Assembly: GCA_035517495.1 (NCBI GenBank)
Contig: DATIYT010000064.1
Location: forward strand, 1-64,000
Length of the DNA stretch: 64,000 nt
Reading direction: 5' to 3'
From: DASZHJ01 sp035517495
GTDB lineage: Bacteria > Pseudomonadota > Alphaproteobacteria > ATCC43930 > CGMCC-115725
The notes under the pieces were generated by a model. The model worked only from the letters and a program-made list of their open reading frames with translations. It was not told the origin of the DNA and made no database searches. Shown piece by piece: positions 53,060 through 63,134 of this stretch. Numbering within the stretch: position 1 is the stretch's first letter; every line of letters begins with the position of its first letter. Both the position numbers and the translations under genes were made by a program.

Positions 53060-54736
53060 ATGGCATCCGGGGCATCAGAGGTTGAGGCGATCAAGGTCGC
53101 GAGCCGCGGCTTGCGGGGAGAGTTGGCACGAGCGGTCGCGGACGGAACGGCGCTGTTCCAGGGACCGGAAGCAACCCTGTTGAAATTCCACGGAGCCTAT
53201 CAGGGTCATGACCGCGACAGTGCGACCGAGCGCAAGCAGCGTGGGCTCGAGAAGCTACATCAGCTCATGGTGCGGGTGCGGATACCCGCGGGCCGGCTGA
53301 ACGCGCAGCAATATCTGGCTCTCGACGACCTGGCGGAGCGCTGGGGCAACGGTTCGCTGCGCCTCACCACCCGGCAAAGCGTCCAATTTCACGGCATCCT
53401 GAAGCGAGACCTGAAGCAGAGCATCGCCGCAATCGACGCCGCTTTGCTGACTACGCTCGCCGCTTGCGGCGACGTGGTGCGTACCGTCGTCACTACGCCC
53501 GCGCCGATTGCCGATGCCGTGCATCGCCGGCTGGACGCGGATGCGCGGCGCCTCTCGACGCATCTGTTGCCGGGCGGCGGCGCTTATCACGAGATCTGGC
53601 TCGATCGCGAGCCGACCGCCGGCGTGAGCGAGGAGACGCTCTATGGCGAGGCCTTTCTACCCCGCAAGTTCAAGATCGGCCTTGCGACCGCCGATGACAA
53701 TTCCGTCGATGTGCTCGCCAACGACCTCGCGCTGATCGCGCTCTTCGATGGCGAGCGGCTCGTCGGATACAACATGGCACTGGGCGGCGGACTCGGCATG
53801 ACGCACAACAAGCCGCGCACCTATCCGCGCCTTGCCTCGCTCATCGCCTTCATCGAACCCGAGGACTTGGTCGCTGCCGCCGAAGCGGCGGTGATGCTGC
53901 ATCGCGACCACGGCGATCGCAGCGATCGGCGTCACGCCCGGCTCAAATATGTGATCGCCGAGCGCGGCGATGCCTGGGCCAAGGCCGCGATCGAGGCGAA
54001 GCTGGGCAAGCCATTGGCACCGCCGCGAGCGATGCCGCGTTTTGAGATCAGGGACCATCTCGGTTGGCACGAGCAGGGCGATGGCCGCCTCTACCTCGGC
54101 ATTCCCGTGCCGGGCGGGCGGGTCGCGGGTTCGCTGCGGCGCGCGCTGCGCGAGGCGGTCGAACGCTGGTCGCTCGATCCGATCGTAACGCCCGGTCAGG
54201 ACCTGATCCTCAGCAATGTCGACGCCGCCGACCGCGCCCAAATCGATGCGTTGCTGCGCGCCCATGGCGTCAGACAAGCCGATACGCTGACGCCGGTGCG
54301 CCGGTGGTCCCTTGCATGCCCGGCGCTTCCCAGTTGCGGCCTTGCGCTGACCGAGGCAGAGCGGGTTCAGGACCCCGTCATCGGCCAGATCGAGACCGCG
54401 CTGGCGCACTACGGGCTAGCAAACGAACGGCTCTCGGTGCGGATCACGGGTTGCCCCAACGGCTGCGCCCGGCCCTATATCGGCGACATCGGCATCGTCG
54501 GACGCATGCCGGGATTTTACGCCTTGTTCGTCGGTGGCGATTTCGCGGGAACGCGGCTCAATTTCCTGCTGCTCGATCGGGTCGCGGAGGCCGAGATCGG
54601 TGCCACTCTCGAGCCGCTGTTTCGTCGCTTTTCAATGGAGCGCCATCCCGACGAAGGGTTCGGCGATTTCTGCCATCGGCAAGGCAAAGAGCAGCTTTTG
54701 TCGACTCTGAGCAGCGGACTCAAGGAAGCATCGTGA
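53060..54736 (+). CDS. cysI: Sulfite/nitrite reductase hemoprotein (CysI type)
   Basis: This siroheme- and [4Fe-4S]-containing reductase makes six-electron reductions of sulfite to sulfide (or nitrite to ammonia). The 558-residue protein has two ferredoxin-like half domains and the cluster cysteines in ACPALPSCGLALTEAE (about residue 420) and ITGCPNGCARPYIGDIG (about residue 464). Substrate arginines lie around GSLRLTTRQSVQFHGI. Coupling with a siroheme synthase gene and the strong promoter suggest assimilatory sulfite use; no separate flavoprotein gene is nearby. Confidence 0.93.
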   Translation: MASGASEVEAIKVASRGLRGELARAVADGTALFQGPEATLLKFHGAYQGHDRDSATERKQRGLEKLHQLMVRVRIPAGRLNAQQYLALDDLAERWGNGSLRLTTRQSVQFHGILKRDLKQSIAAIDAALLTTLAACGDVVRTVVTTPAPIADAVHRRLDADARRLSTHLLPGGGAYHEIWLDREPTAGVSEETLYGEAFLPRKFKIGLATADDNSVDVLANDLALIALFDGERLVGYNMALGGGLGMTHNKPRTYPRLASLIAFIEPEDLVAAAEAAVMLHRDHGDRSDRRHARLKYVIAERGDAWAKAAIEAKLGKPLAPPRAMPRFEIRDHLGWHEQGDGRLYLGIPVPGGRVAGSLRRALREAVERWSLDPIVTPGQDLILSNVDAADRAQIDALLRAHGVRQADTLTPVRRWSLACPALPSCGLALTEAERVQDPVIGQIETALAHYGLANERLSVRITGCPNGCARPYIGDIGIVGRMPGFYALFVGGDFAGTRLNFLLLDRVAEAEIGATLEPLFRRFSMERHPDEGFGDFCHRQGKEQLLSTLSSGLKEAS

Positions 54737-55416
54737 TGCTGCCGATCACGCTCGATCTGGCACGCCTGCCGATCGTGTTGGTGGGAAACGGCCCGCAAGC
54801 CGCCCGCCGCCTTGGGCTGCTCGACGAAGCCGGCGCCGAGCGGCTCACGGTCTTCGCGCCGAGCGCCACGGAGGCGCTGGCGCGCCAAGCGGGCGAACGA
54901 TTGCGGCGCCGATGGCCTACGCGAGAGGAGATCGGCGCCGCGCGCGTTTTGCTGATCGCGGACCGTGTCGAACCCGCAGCGGTCAATAATATGATCAGAT
55001 TGGCGCGCGCGGCCGGAACCTTGATCAATGTCGAAGACGAGCCGGCACGGTCGGATTTCCATTCCCCAGCGGTGCTGCGGCGCGGCGATCTGTTGATTGC
55101 GATTTCAACGGGCGGGCTGAGCCCGGCATTGGCGCGGCGGCTGCGGCGCTTTCTCGGTACGGTCTTTGGCCCAGAATGGCAGCCGATCCTCGCGGAGCTG
55201 GGGCGGCTGCGCAGGTTCTGGCGCAAAGCCGGGGCGGACCCCGATGAAGTCAGTGCCTGGACCGAAGCGTGGCTCGATCGCGAGGTTGATCTGCCCGACG
55301 GTGCCGTGCGCGCCGCGCCGTTCGTGTGGAACGAGCGCGACAGGGCCGCGCGGTGCTACCCAGCGGCAGAGACCGTCAGGTCGCTCAAACTTGGTGAGCA
55401 GCCGAATCTGTCATAG
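54736..55416 (+). CDS. Siroheme synthase N-terminal type (precorrin-2 dehydrogenase/ferrochelatase)
   Basis: This 226-residue Met8/CysG-N-type protein should oxidise precorrin-2 and insert iron to make siroheme for the reductase upstream. The NAD site is IVLVGNGPQAARRLGLL, followed by VFAPSA, NVEDEPARSDFHSPAVLRRGDLLIAISTGG and SPALARRLRRFL. The CysG methyltransferase half is absent. GTG 54733 or ATG 54736 overlaps the cysI stop, with AAGGAAG ahead, so it is coupled to cysI. A terminator follows. Confidence 0.9.
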   Translation: MLPITLDLARLPIVLVGNGPQAARRLGLLDEAGAERLTVFAPSATEALARQAGERLRRRWPTREEIGAARVLLIADRVEPAAVNNMIRLARAAGTLINVEDEPARSDFHSPAVLRRGDLLIAISTGGLSPALARRLRRFLGTVFGPEWQPILAELGRLRRFWRKAGADPDEVSAWTEAWLDREVDLPDGAVRAAPFVWNERDRAARCYPAAETVRSLKLGEQPNLS

Positions 55417-55429
55417 CGGCCGCAAGGAG

Positions 55430-55462
55430 AAGGCGGCGTCGCATTGACGCCGCCTTCTTTTT
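55430..55462 (+). terminator. Rho-independent terminator of the cysI operon
   Basis: AAGGCGGCGTC (55430-55440) pairs perfectly with GACGCCGCCTT (55446-55456) around GCATT, followed by CTTTTT. This is a complete intrinsic terminator 13 bp after the siroheme synthase stop. Confidence 0.9.
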
Positions 55463-55589
55463 GTCCCTCGGCATAACGGAGTCGCCCCCGAGCAGGATCG
55501 TCTCGAACCGATCCGAAACCTGAACCTCGCTCTTCGACTTTTGAACGCGATTCACGCCCCAAGTCGCTTCGACTTAAAACGATCGCGCT

Positions 55590-55892
55590 CTAGACGGCTT
55601 CCTTGAGATCCTTGGAAGCGCGGAACGCAACCTTCTTGCTGGCTTTGATCTTAATCGGCTGGCCAGTCGCGGGATTGCGCCCCATGCGCGCAGCGCGCTT
55701 CCTGACCACCAAAATGCCAAGTCCGGAGAGGCGCAGTCGGTCACCCTTCTTCAAGTGCTTTACAACGAGACCGACCATGTCGCCGAGAATGTTCTCCGCC
55801 TGCTTCTTTGGGATCTCGTGGCTCTCGGCGAGGGCAGCCGCGAGATGCTTGAGGGTCACCGTCGCCGGGGTACCCGCCTTTTGCGTCGCCAT
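55590..55892 (-). CDS. HU-family DNA-binding protein
   Basis: This 100-residue nucleoid protein bends DNA as a dimer. It has KKGDRLRLSGLGILVVRKRAARMGRNPATGQPIKI, the beta-arm with the RNPATG motif. The N-terminal extension (about 12 residues) is longer than in E. coli HU. It is convergent with the cysI operon. Confidence 0.95.
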   Translation of the reverse strand: MATQKAGTPATVTLKHLAAALAESHEIPKKQAENILGDMVGLVVKHLKKGDRLRLSGLGILVVRKRAARMGRNPATGQPIKIKASKKVAFRASKDLKEAV

Positions 55893-56077
55893 TCCTGTTT
55901 CCCTTTTGTTGGACGCCGACCCCTGTCGGCCCGCTCAGAGAATCACAACCGCGCGTCTAACGCAAGAAATCTGCGCAAGTAGGGCCCTGCGCGTAAGGGC
56001 GCATGGGGCCGGATTCACCGCGGTTTAATGCTTCCGCGCTAGGCTTGCCGCTTCCCTTTAGGAAGGCGACGAGCGCG

Positions 56078-56239
56078 ATGAGGCGCTTCAGCTTCAGATT
56101 GGCGAAGCGCGCGGACGAAGCGGTGCGTCCCCTCAATAACCTCTGGCTCGCGCTCGCCTTTGCGTGCGTCGGGCTCTTCAACACGGCGCTTAACCTGATG
56201 ACCGGCCACGAAATCGGATTGTGGCTGACGCTTTTCTAG
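56078..56239 (+). CDS. Small putative membrane protein
   Basis: This 53-residue protein has a basic N-terminus (MRRFSFRLAKRADEA) and one membrane segment (NLWLALAFACVGLFNTALNLM). The frame upstream is not supported and the ribosome site is weak, so it is a tentative call. It lies in the gap between HU and thpR. I do not recognise a family. Confidence 0.4.
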   Translation: MRRFSFRLAKRADEAVRPLNNLWLALAFACVGLFNTALNLMTGHEIGLWLTLF

Positions 56240-56270
56240 CGTCCCGATTCCGAAGTTCGCACGCCCTGGG

Positions 56271-56801
56271 CTAACCCCGCGAAAGCTCGTACTCCGCCTG
56301 GTCCTCGTAGATCGCGCCACTCTTCGTCAGATAACTCGCGACCAGCGCAAATCGCTCGACCTCGATCGGCTCCGCGCGAAACAGCGCGTGCTGCGTCACG
56401 AAGGCCTGCAGGCGCGGCCCGAGCGGTGGACGCAGTCGCGCCAAAGTCACATGCGGCGTGTAGCGGCGGGTCTCCGCTTCGAGACCCAAGCGCCGCAACG
56501 ACGATTCCACCTTGCCCTGGAGTTGGATCAATTCCTCGGTCTTCTCGGCGCCGACCCAGAGCGAATGAAGGCCGAATTGCCCGATCCCCGCGAGCGTGAG
56601 ACGAAAGCGCCGCGCCTTGACCTTCAGCAGCGCCGCGTCGATGTCGCTGGCGGTTCCCTCGTCGACCTCGCCGATGAAGCGCAGGGTCAGATGAAAATTG
56701 CCGGCATCCACCCAACGCGCCTCCGGTACCCCGTTGCACAGCAGCGATAGACGGAGCTTCAGCTCGGGCGGAAGAGCGATGCCGACGAAGAGGCGGAGCA
56801 T
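56271..56801 (-). CDS. thpR: RNA 2',3'-cyclic phosphodiesterase
   Basis: This 176-residue 2H phosphoesterase has both catalytic motifs, HLTLRF (about residue 36) and HVTLAR (about residue 116). It opens 2',3'-cyclic phosphates at RNA ends and has historically been named 2'-5' RNA ligase. Its ATG overlaps the FIST gene stop by one base (TAATG). It forms a tesA-FIST-thpR string on the minus strand. Confidence 0.93.
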   Translation of the reverse strand: MLRLFVGIALPPELKLRLSLLCNGVPEARWVDAGNFHLTLRFIGEVDEGTASDIDAALLKVKARRFRLTLAGIGQFGLHSLWVGAEKTEELIQLQGKVESSLRRLGLEAETRRYTPHVTLARLRPPLGPRLQAFVTQHALFRAEPIEVERFALVASYLTKSGAIYEDQAEYELSRG

Positions 56802-57922
56802 TACAAAAACAGCGTCAACACGCCCGTATAGCCATAAAGCCGGTCGTGGGCGATCTCGCCGTTGCCGAAGAATCCCGCGAGCGGAAATTCGCCGAGCGCG
56901 TCCCTGATCGTGCGCAGCTCCTCGGAATCGGTGCCGAACAGATTAGGGCCCCGCGCCACGCAGCTAAAGTAGAGTCCGGCCTTGGGCGGCCCGCCCGCGC
57001 GGCGCTTGAGCTGTTCCAGCATGCGCCGCAGGTCCTCAAGCGCGCTGGTGGCATCGCGGCGGGAAAACATGACGGGATCGCCGGGCGCCAATTGCTCGCC
57101 GATCGCGATCCAATTGCGCTCGGTATCGATCGCCATCAGATTGCGAACGATATAGTCGCCGGTATCGGATCCGCGCACCGGAATGCCCACGAATATGCGC
57201 CCGCCGACGCGGCGCAGGTCGCGCGCCAAGAGCTCGCCGATATCCTCTTTGAAGACCTCCAGCGCCGGCCGGTCGTCGATCCTCATCAGGATGTTCTCGC
57301 GCGCGGCGGTCACGCGCCGCAGCGGCCCGATCGGCGAACAACCTTGCGTCAACCCGGTCGCGACGGCCAGGCCCTGAGTCAGGATCACGCCGGAAAGGCC
57401 GCCTTCGGTCACGCGTTCGGCGATCTGGCGCGGCGGCGCGGTCATGGCGGCGGCGAGACCGCCGACGAGGTAAAGACCCGCCGATCCGCTGGTCGTCGCG
57501 ATCTTCTCGGCGATCTTCGAATCGCGGGGATCGCCGTGCACCACGGCGAAGCTCGGCTGCTCGATCTTGAACCAGTCGCGCTCGGTCGCCATCAGCGCCT
57601 CTGTCGAGCATTCCGGTCCAAACACGCGAAAGCCCTGTTCCGGCAGATCGGTTACCAGCGCGCTGACCGCCGGCTGACCGAAGTATTCGCGCCCAGCCGC
57701 GCAGACGCCGAGGCCGACGCTGCCGACCCAATGCGGGATCCGCGTGCGCTCGCGCATGAAAGCGAGCACGCTGCCGAGGTGATCGCCGATCGCTTCGGTC
57801 GCGTAGAGGAATCCCAAGGTCGCTCCCTCGGCATGGGGCATCAGCCCATCGGCGCAAGCTTTCGCGGCTTCCGACCAGCTCGCGCCCGCGCCCTCGGCAG
57901 CCCGAAAACCGGCACCGCTCAT
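56801..57922 (-). CDS. FIST-domain sensory protein
   Basis: This 373-residue protein has an N-terminal FIST region (GFLYATEAIGDHLGSVLAFM, GSVGLGVCAAGREYFGQPAV) and a FIST_C part (FSCVARGPNLFGTDSEELRTI, FPLAGFFGNGEIAHDRLYGYTG). FIST modules are predicted to bind small ligands, perhaps amino acids, in signalling proteins. Here it stands alone without a kinase or cyclase. ATG 57922 has GGAGGC ahead and overlaps the tesA stop. Confidence 0.9.
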   Translation of the reverse strand: MSGAGFRAAEGAGASWSEAAKACADGLMPHAEGATLGFLYATEAIGDHLGSVLAFMRERTRIPHWVGSVGLGVCAAGREYFGQPAVSALVTDLPEQGFRVFGPECSTEALMATERDWFKIEQPSFAVVHGDPRDSKIAEKIATTSGSAGLYLVGGLAAAMTAPPRQIAERVTEGGLSGVILTQGLAVATGLTQGCSPIGPLRRVTAARENILMRIDDRPALEVFKEDIGELLARDLRRVGGRIFVGIPVRGSDTGDYIVRNLMAIDTERNWIAIGEQLAPGDPVMFSRRDATSALEDLRRMLEQLKRRAGGPPKAGLYFSCVARGPNLFGTDSEELRTIRDALGEFPLAGFFGNGEIAHDRLYGYTGVLTLFL

Positions 57923-58569
57923 CCTTTGCCTCCCGGCGCTGCATCGAGCAGCCGCAATACGTAAGGACCGACTCGGTTCACGATCACGTCCACCCCCGCC
58001 GGGTTGGGATGGAGGCCGTCCGGCTGATTGAGCGCGGGGTCGAGAGCGACGCCATCGAGGAAGAACGGGTAGAGCAACACGTGGTGCTTCTCGGCAAGGC
58101 GGGGGTAGATCGCATCGAACTTGCGGGCATAGTCGTCGCCCCAATTTTCCACACCTTTCATGCCCAGCAACAGCACCTTGAGCTTGCGCGCTTCAAGCCG
58201 CGTCAGGATTCGATCGAGATTGTCGTAGGCGGCCTCGGGGTCAAGACCCCTGAGCGCGTCGTTCGCGCCCAGCTCCACCAACACGGCGTCGGCGGGTTCC
58301 GAAAGCGCCCAATCAAGCCGCCTGAGGCCGCCCGCGGTCGTGTCGCCGGAGACGCCGGCATTGACGATTTGGGCATCAAACCCGCGCGCTTGGAGCCATG
58401 TCTGCAACCGCTCGGGGAAGGATTGCTCCAGCGGCAGCCCGTATCCCGAGGTCAGGCTGTCGCCCAGCGCCACGATCCGCGTGGCGGCGTGCGCGGGCTC
58501 ACCGAGTCCGGCCGAAAGCCCCAAGCCCAATAGGAGCGCATAGACGGGGTTGACAAGGTTTCGCCACAC
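57919..58569 (-). CDS. tesA: GDSL arylesterase/lysophospholipase TesA
   Basis: This 216-residue exported SGNH hydrolase has the nucleophile motif GDSLTSGYG, ELGANDALRGLDPEAAYDNL and the C-terminal DGLHPNPAG. The signal peptide is MWRNLVNPVYALLLGLGLSA with cleavage near AHA-A, which fixes the start at GTG 58569 (GGTGGG ahead). Longer frames in this phase are antisense to the ABC gene. It diverges from ybbA/ybbP-like genes, the same set as in E. coli tesA-ybbAP. Confidence 0.93.
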   Translation of the reverse strand: MWRNLVNPVYALLLGLGLSAGLGEPAHAATRIVALGDSLTSGYGLPLEQSFPERLQTWLQARGFDAQIVNAGVSGDTTAGGLRRLDWALSEPADAVLVELGANDALRGLDPEAAYDNLDRILTRLEARKLKVLLLGMKGVENWGDDYARKFDAIYPRLAEKHHVLLYPFFLDGVALDPALNQPDGLHPNPAGVDVIVNRVGPYVLRLLDAAPGGKG

Positions 58570-58621
58570 TCGATACCCACCATGCCGGCAAGAACGAATC
58601 GACGTGCCCGCCCGCGACGCA

Positions 58622-59334
<713 letters not shown>

Positions 59335-59338
<4 letters not shown>

Positions 59339-61857
59339 AAACCGCGCTCCTGGTGCTTAGCCTTGCACGCCGCGAACTGCGCGGCGGCATCAGAGGCTTT
59401 CGCATTTTTCTCGCTTGCCTGGCGCTGGGTGTCGCCGTCATTGCCGGTGTCGGTTCGCTCGCATCCAGCATCAGCGCCGGCCTCGAAACCGACGCGCGAG
59501 CGATGCTGGGCGGCGATGTGGAGGTGAACCTCGTGCTGCGTCCCGCCGATGAACGCGAGCTCGCGTATCTGCGTGGCGCGGGTGCCGTCTCCGCGATCGA
59601 GGACATGCGGGCCATGGCGCGGCGCGACGACGATCGAGCGCGGAGCCTGATCGAGCTCAAGGCCGTCGATGCGAACTATCCGCTCGTGGGCGACGTAACC
59701 CTCGATCCGCCACAGCCGCTGCCTCAGGCGCTTGCCCGCCGCGACGGGCGGTGGGGCGCGGTGGCAGCGCCTGCTCTGCTGGAGAGGCTCGGCCTCAAGC
59801 CCGGCGACACCGTCCGGATCGGCAACGGGCGGTTCGTACTGAGCGCCGCGCTGACCCACGAACCCGATGCCGCGACCGGCATCTTTATCCTGGGGCCCAG
59901 GCTGCTCATCGCGAGCGAAGCGCTCCAGGAAACCGGGCTCGTGATGCCGGGCACACTGATCTCCTATGCCTATCGCCTGCGCCTCCCGCCGGGGACCGAT
60001 CCCGTGGCGTGGAGCGCCAAGCTGCGCGCGGCGTTTCCGGATGCCGGCTGGCGCTTGCGCAACTTCACCGATGCCGCGCCAACGCTCCGGCGATTGCTGG
60101 ACCGGGTCGGGCTGTTCCTGACCCTGGTCGGCCTAACGGCGCTGCTGGTGGGCGGCGTCGGGGTCGGCAATGCGGTTGCGAGCTACCTCGCAAGCCGCAT
60201 TTTGTCGATTGCCATCCTCAAATCCGTGGGCGCTCCGGGGCGCCTGGTCTTCATGGTCTATCTGGCACAGATCGCGGCGCTGGCCGCTGCCGGAATCGGG
60301 ATCGGCCTCGTGCTCGGCGCGGCCGTGCCCTTGCTGGCCGGCCATTTCCTGATGGCGGCGTGGCCCGTACCCCTGCGCCTCGGGCTCTACCCGATGCCGC
60401 TCGCGATCGCGGCCGCAGCGGGCGCACTGGCGACGATTGCCTTCTCGCTGGGTCCCCTCGCCCGTGCCAAGGCGGTTGCGCCCGCGACCCTATTTCGCGC
60501 GGCGGTCGAGCCGCCGGCAACGCCGGCGCGCGGCGTGGTGTTCGCGGCACAGCTTGCGGCGGGTTCGCTGCTGGCGGCGTTGGTTATCTTCAGCAGCACC
60601 GACCGCCGCCTCTCCTTCTGGGCCACCGTGTCGGCGCTGACGGCGCTCGCCGTGTTCCGTCTCGCGGGGATGCTCGTGGTCTCGTTGGTGCGCCGTGCGC
60701 CCCGGCCGCGTCATCCGGCGTTGCGCATCGCGCTCACCAATCTCGGCCGGCGTGGCGCCAACACCGCCACGGTGATCGCTTCGCTCGGGCTCGGTTTTAC
60801 GGTGCTGGTGGCGTTGAGCCTCGTCCAGGGAAACATCTCGCTCACCCTCGATCGCGAATTACCGGAGCACGCGCCGTCCTTCTTCTTCATCGACATCCAG
60901 CCCGATGAAACCGCGGCGTTCGACGAGCTGGTCCAAAGCTTTCCCGATGCGAGCGGATTCGAACGGGTGCCGAGCTTGCGCGGCCGTCTCGCCAAGTTGA
61001 ATGGCGTCCCGGTCGAACAGGCGAGGGTCGCGGGCGACGCGCAATGGGCGGTGCGCAGCGAGCGCGGCCTGACCTATTCTCCGACGCTGCCGGCGGGTTC
61101 GCATCTCGCGGAGGGCGAGTGGTGGCCGCCTGATTATCAAGGCCCGCCGCTGGTTTCCTTCGATGCCGATCTTGCGCGCGGGATGGGGCTCAAGCCGGGC
61201 GACACGCTCACGGTCAATGTGCTCGGGCGCGACGTGACGGCGACGATCGCGAATTTGCGGACGATCGACTGGACCTCGCTCGGGATCAATTTCGCGATGG
61301 TGTTCTCGCCGGGAACATTCTCCGGCGCGCCCGAGACCAGCATCGCCATGGTGCGTCTGCCATCGGAGCGCGAAGCGGCGCTGCAGAAGGCGGTCACGGA
61401 TCGATTCCCCAACATCTCCTCGATCTCCGTAAAGGATGCGCTCAAATCCGTGAGCGACATTGTCGCCGCGGTGGCGCTTGCCCTGGAGGTGACGGCGGCG
61501 GTGGCGCTCGGCGCCGCCGGTCTGGTGCTGGCGGGCGCGCTCGCAGCGGCGCGCCGCCGGCGCCTCTACGAATCCGTCGTCTTGAAGGTGCTGGGCGCGA
61601 CGCGCGCCGACCTGCTCAAGAGCTTCCTTTGGGAATACGGGCTCTTGGGGCTCCTGGCGGGGGTGATTGCCAGCGCCCTCGGCACGATCGCGGCATACCT
61701 GGTGCTGACCCGGGTCATGCGTGCGGACTGGGTTTTCTTGCCCCGGTCCGTTCTTCTATCGGCGGGGGTGGCGCTGCTTTTGACCCTCACTCTCGGATAC
61801 GCCGGCACGTGGCGCGCGCTCGGCGCCTCGGCGGCGCCCTATCTACGCAATGAATAA
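59335..61857 (+). CDS. ybbP: ABC transporter permease (YbbP type, FtsX-like)
   Basis: This 840-residue membrane protein of the YbbP type has two FtsX-like domains. Helix-rich parts lie near residues 17-40, 255-420 and 690-830, with large periplasmic loops between. The family segment VGLTALLVGGVGVGNAVASYL is followed by ILKSVGAPGRLVFMVYL, and the C-terminal repeat is YESVVLKVLGATRADLLKSFLWEYGLLGLL. It is coupled to the ATPase gene by a 4-base overlap. Confidence 0.94.
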
Positions 61858-61967
61858 GGGTCCTTGACGACGGGTGCCCCCACCCGCTCCGATATTGAAA
61901 CTTGCCGCGGTTGTGCCAATATCTGGCATAACATCCAACCGCCCGAATTGGGATCAGCGAGGAAACC

Positions 61968-62693
61968 ATGGCTTTCGATTCGCAGAACCGTAGCACCGCG
62001 CGCCCGGCGTCGTGGGCCGAGATCGATGTCGGTCTGCGTCAGCATATGCTGCGCGTTTATAACTATATGTCGGGCGGCCTCATGCTCACCGGCGTGATCG
62101 CCTGGTTCGCATCCACGCCGGTGATTGCTCGCGCCATCTACGGAACGCCGTTGATGTGGCTGGTGATGCTGGCTCCGCTCGGCCTCGTGTTTTTCCTGAG
62201 CTACCGCATCCAGAGCATGAGCCTCGGCGCCGCGCAGGCGACCTTCTGGGGCTACTCGGCGTTGATGGGGCTGTCGCTCGGCTTCATTTTCTTGGTCTAC
62301 ACGGGCGCTTCGATCTTCTCGACCTTCTTCATCACGGCCGCGATGTTCCTGGGCATGAGCCTCTATGGCTACACCACGAAGCGTGACCTCACGGGTGTCG
62401 GGTCGTTTCTGGTGATGGGGCTCTGGGGCATCATTATAGCGTCCCTGGTTAGCGTCGTGATGGCGATGTTCGGGGTTCCGTCCGCCGCACTGCAGTTTGT
62501 GATCTCGATCGTCGGCGTGGTCGTGTTCACCGGCCTCACCGCTTGGGATACCCAGCAGATCAAGGAAATGTACCTCGCGAGCGACGACGACGTGGTCGCA
62601 GGCAAGAAGGCGATCATGGGCGCGCTCCGCCTCTACCTCGACTTCATCAACCTGTTCCTGATGCTGCTGCGCCTGATGGGCCAGCGCCGCTGA
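61968..62693 (+). CDS. Bax inhibitor-1/YccA-family membrane protein
   Basis: This 241-residue protein has seven hydrophobic helices and the BI-1 pattern. Blocks include HMLRVYNYMSGGLMLTGV, GYSALMGLSLGFIFLVYTGASI and the acidic C-terminal half VVFTGLTAWDTQQIKEMY, with LYLDFINLFLMLLRL last. Bacterial relatives (YbhL, BsYetJ) are pH-sensitive calcium leak channels or membrane protease partners. It is followed by a strong hairpin. Confidence 0.95.
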   Translation: MAFDSQNRSTARPASWAEIDVGLRQHMLRVYNYMSGGLMLTGVIAWFASTPVIARAIYGTPLMWLVMLAPLGLVFFLSYRIQSMSLGAAQATFWGYSALMGLSLGFIFLVYTGASIFSTFFITAAMFLGMSLYGYTTKRDLTGVGSFLVMGLWGIIIASLVSVVMAMFGVPSAALQFVISIVGVVVFTGLTAWDTQQIKEMYLASDDDVVAGKKAIMGALRLYLDFINLFLMLLRLMGQRR

Positions 62694-62717
62694 GACGGCG
62701 GACCTAGCCGAATGAGG

Positions 62718-62741
62718 CGAGGGGCCCTTCGGGGCCCCTCG
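62718..62741 (+). terminator. UUCG-type hairpin after the Bax inhibitor gene
   Basis: CGAGGGGCCC (62718-62727) pairs perfectly with GGGCCCCTCG (62732-62741) around a TTCG loop, one of the most stable tetraloops. No T-tract follows, so termination would need another factor. It may also protect the convergent transcript of the DUF1674 gene. Confidence 0.7.
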
Positions 62742-62764
62742 TCGCTTGCGGGGCGGGGATTGCC

Positions 62765-62956
62765 TTAGAAGTCGCTACAGCGGCCGTTTCGCTCCCAATC
62801 CCCGTAGCGAGTGGGCTCGGGATCGCTGGGGCCACCGATTTCGCGCGGCTTCGCGGGCACCTTTGGCGCTTTCGGGAGCGGCGCCGGCGATGGCTCCGAG
62901 GGCGCTGATTCCTTTGCCTTTGTCGCCGTCGAAGCCGGGTTTTCGCGAGTGCTCAT
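62765..62956 (-). CDS. DUF1674/SdhAF4-family succinate dehydrogenase assembly factor
   Basis: This 63-residue protein has a disordered Pro/Lys/Ala-rich N-terminus and ends with the family signature DPEPTRYGDWERNGRCSDF. SdhAF4 (Sdh8) binds the flavinylated SdhA subunit during complex II assembly, and bacterial homologues are mostly alphaproteobacterial. Start at ATG 62956 is favoured over a longer frame of 76 residues. Confidence 0.9.
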   Translation of the reverse strand: MSTRENPASTATKAKESAPSEPSPAPLPKAPKVPAKPREIGGPSDPEPTRYGDWERNGRCSDF

Positions 62957-63134
62957 GCTCTCAGCAAGCACCATTTTCGGCGATTTGCCAAGCACTGCCT
63001 CGCCGTTCAGCCTTGAAGGGAGGAGGGCGAGTGCCAGTTTAATGGCAAGTCGGGCATCGCAAAAAAGCCCGCGAGCTTACGGCGACAAACTGAGGAACAT
63101 TGGGCGGCGCGCGTTGTCACAACCAGCTTCAGAT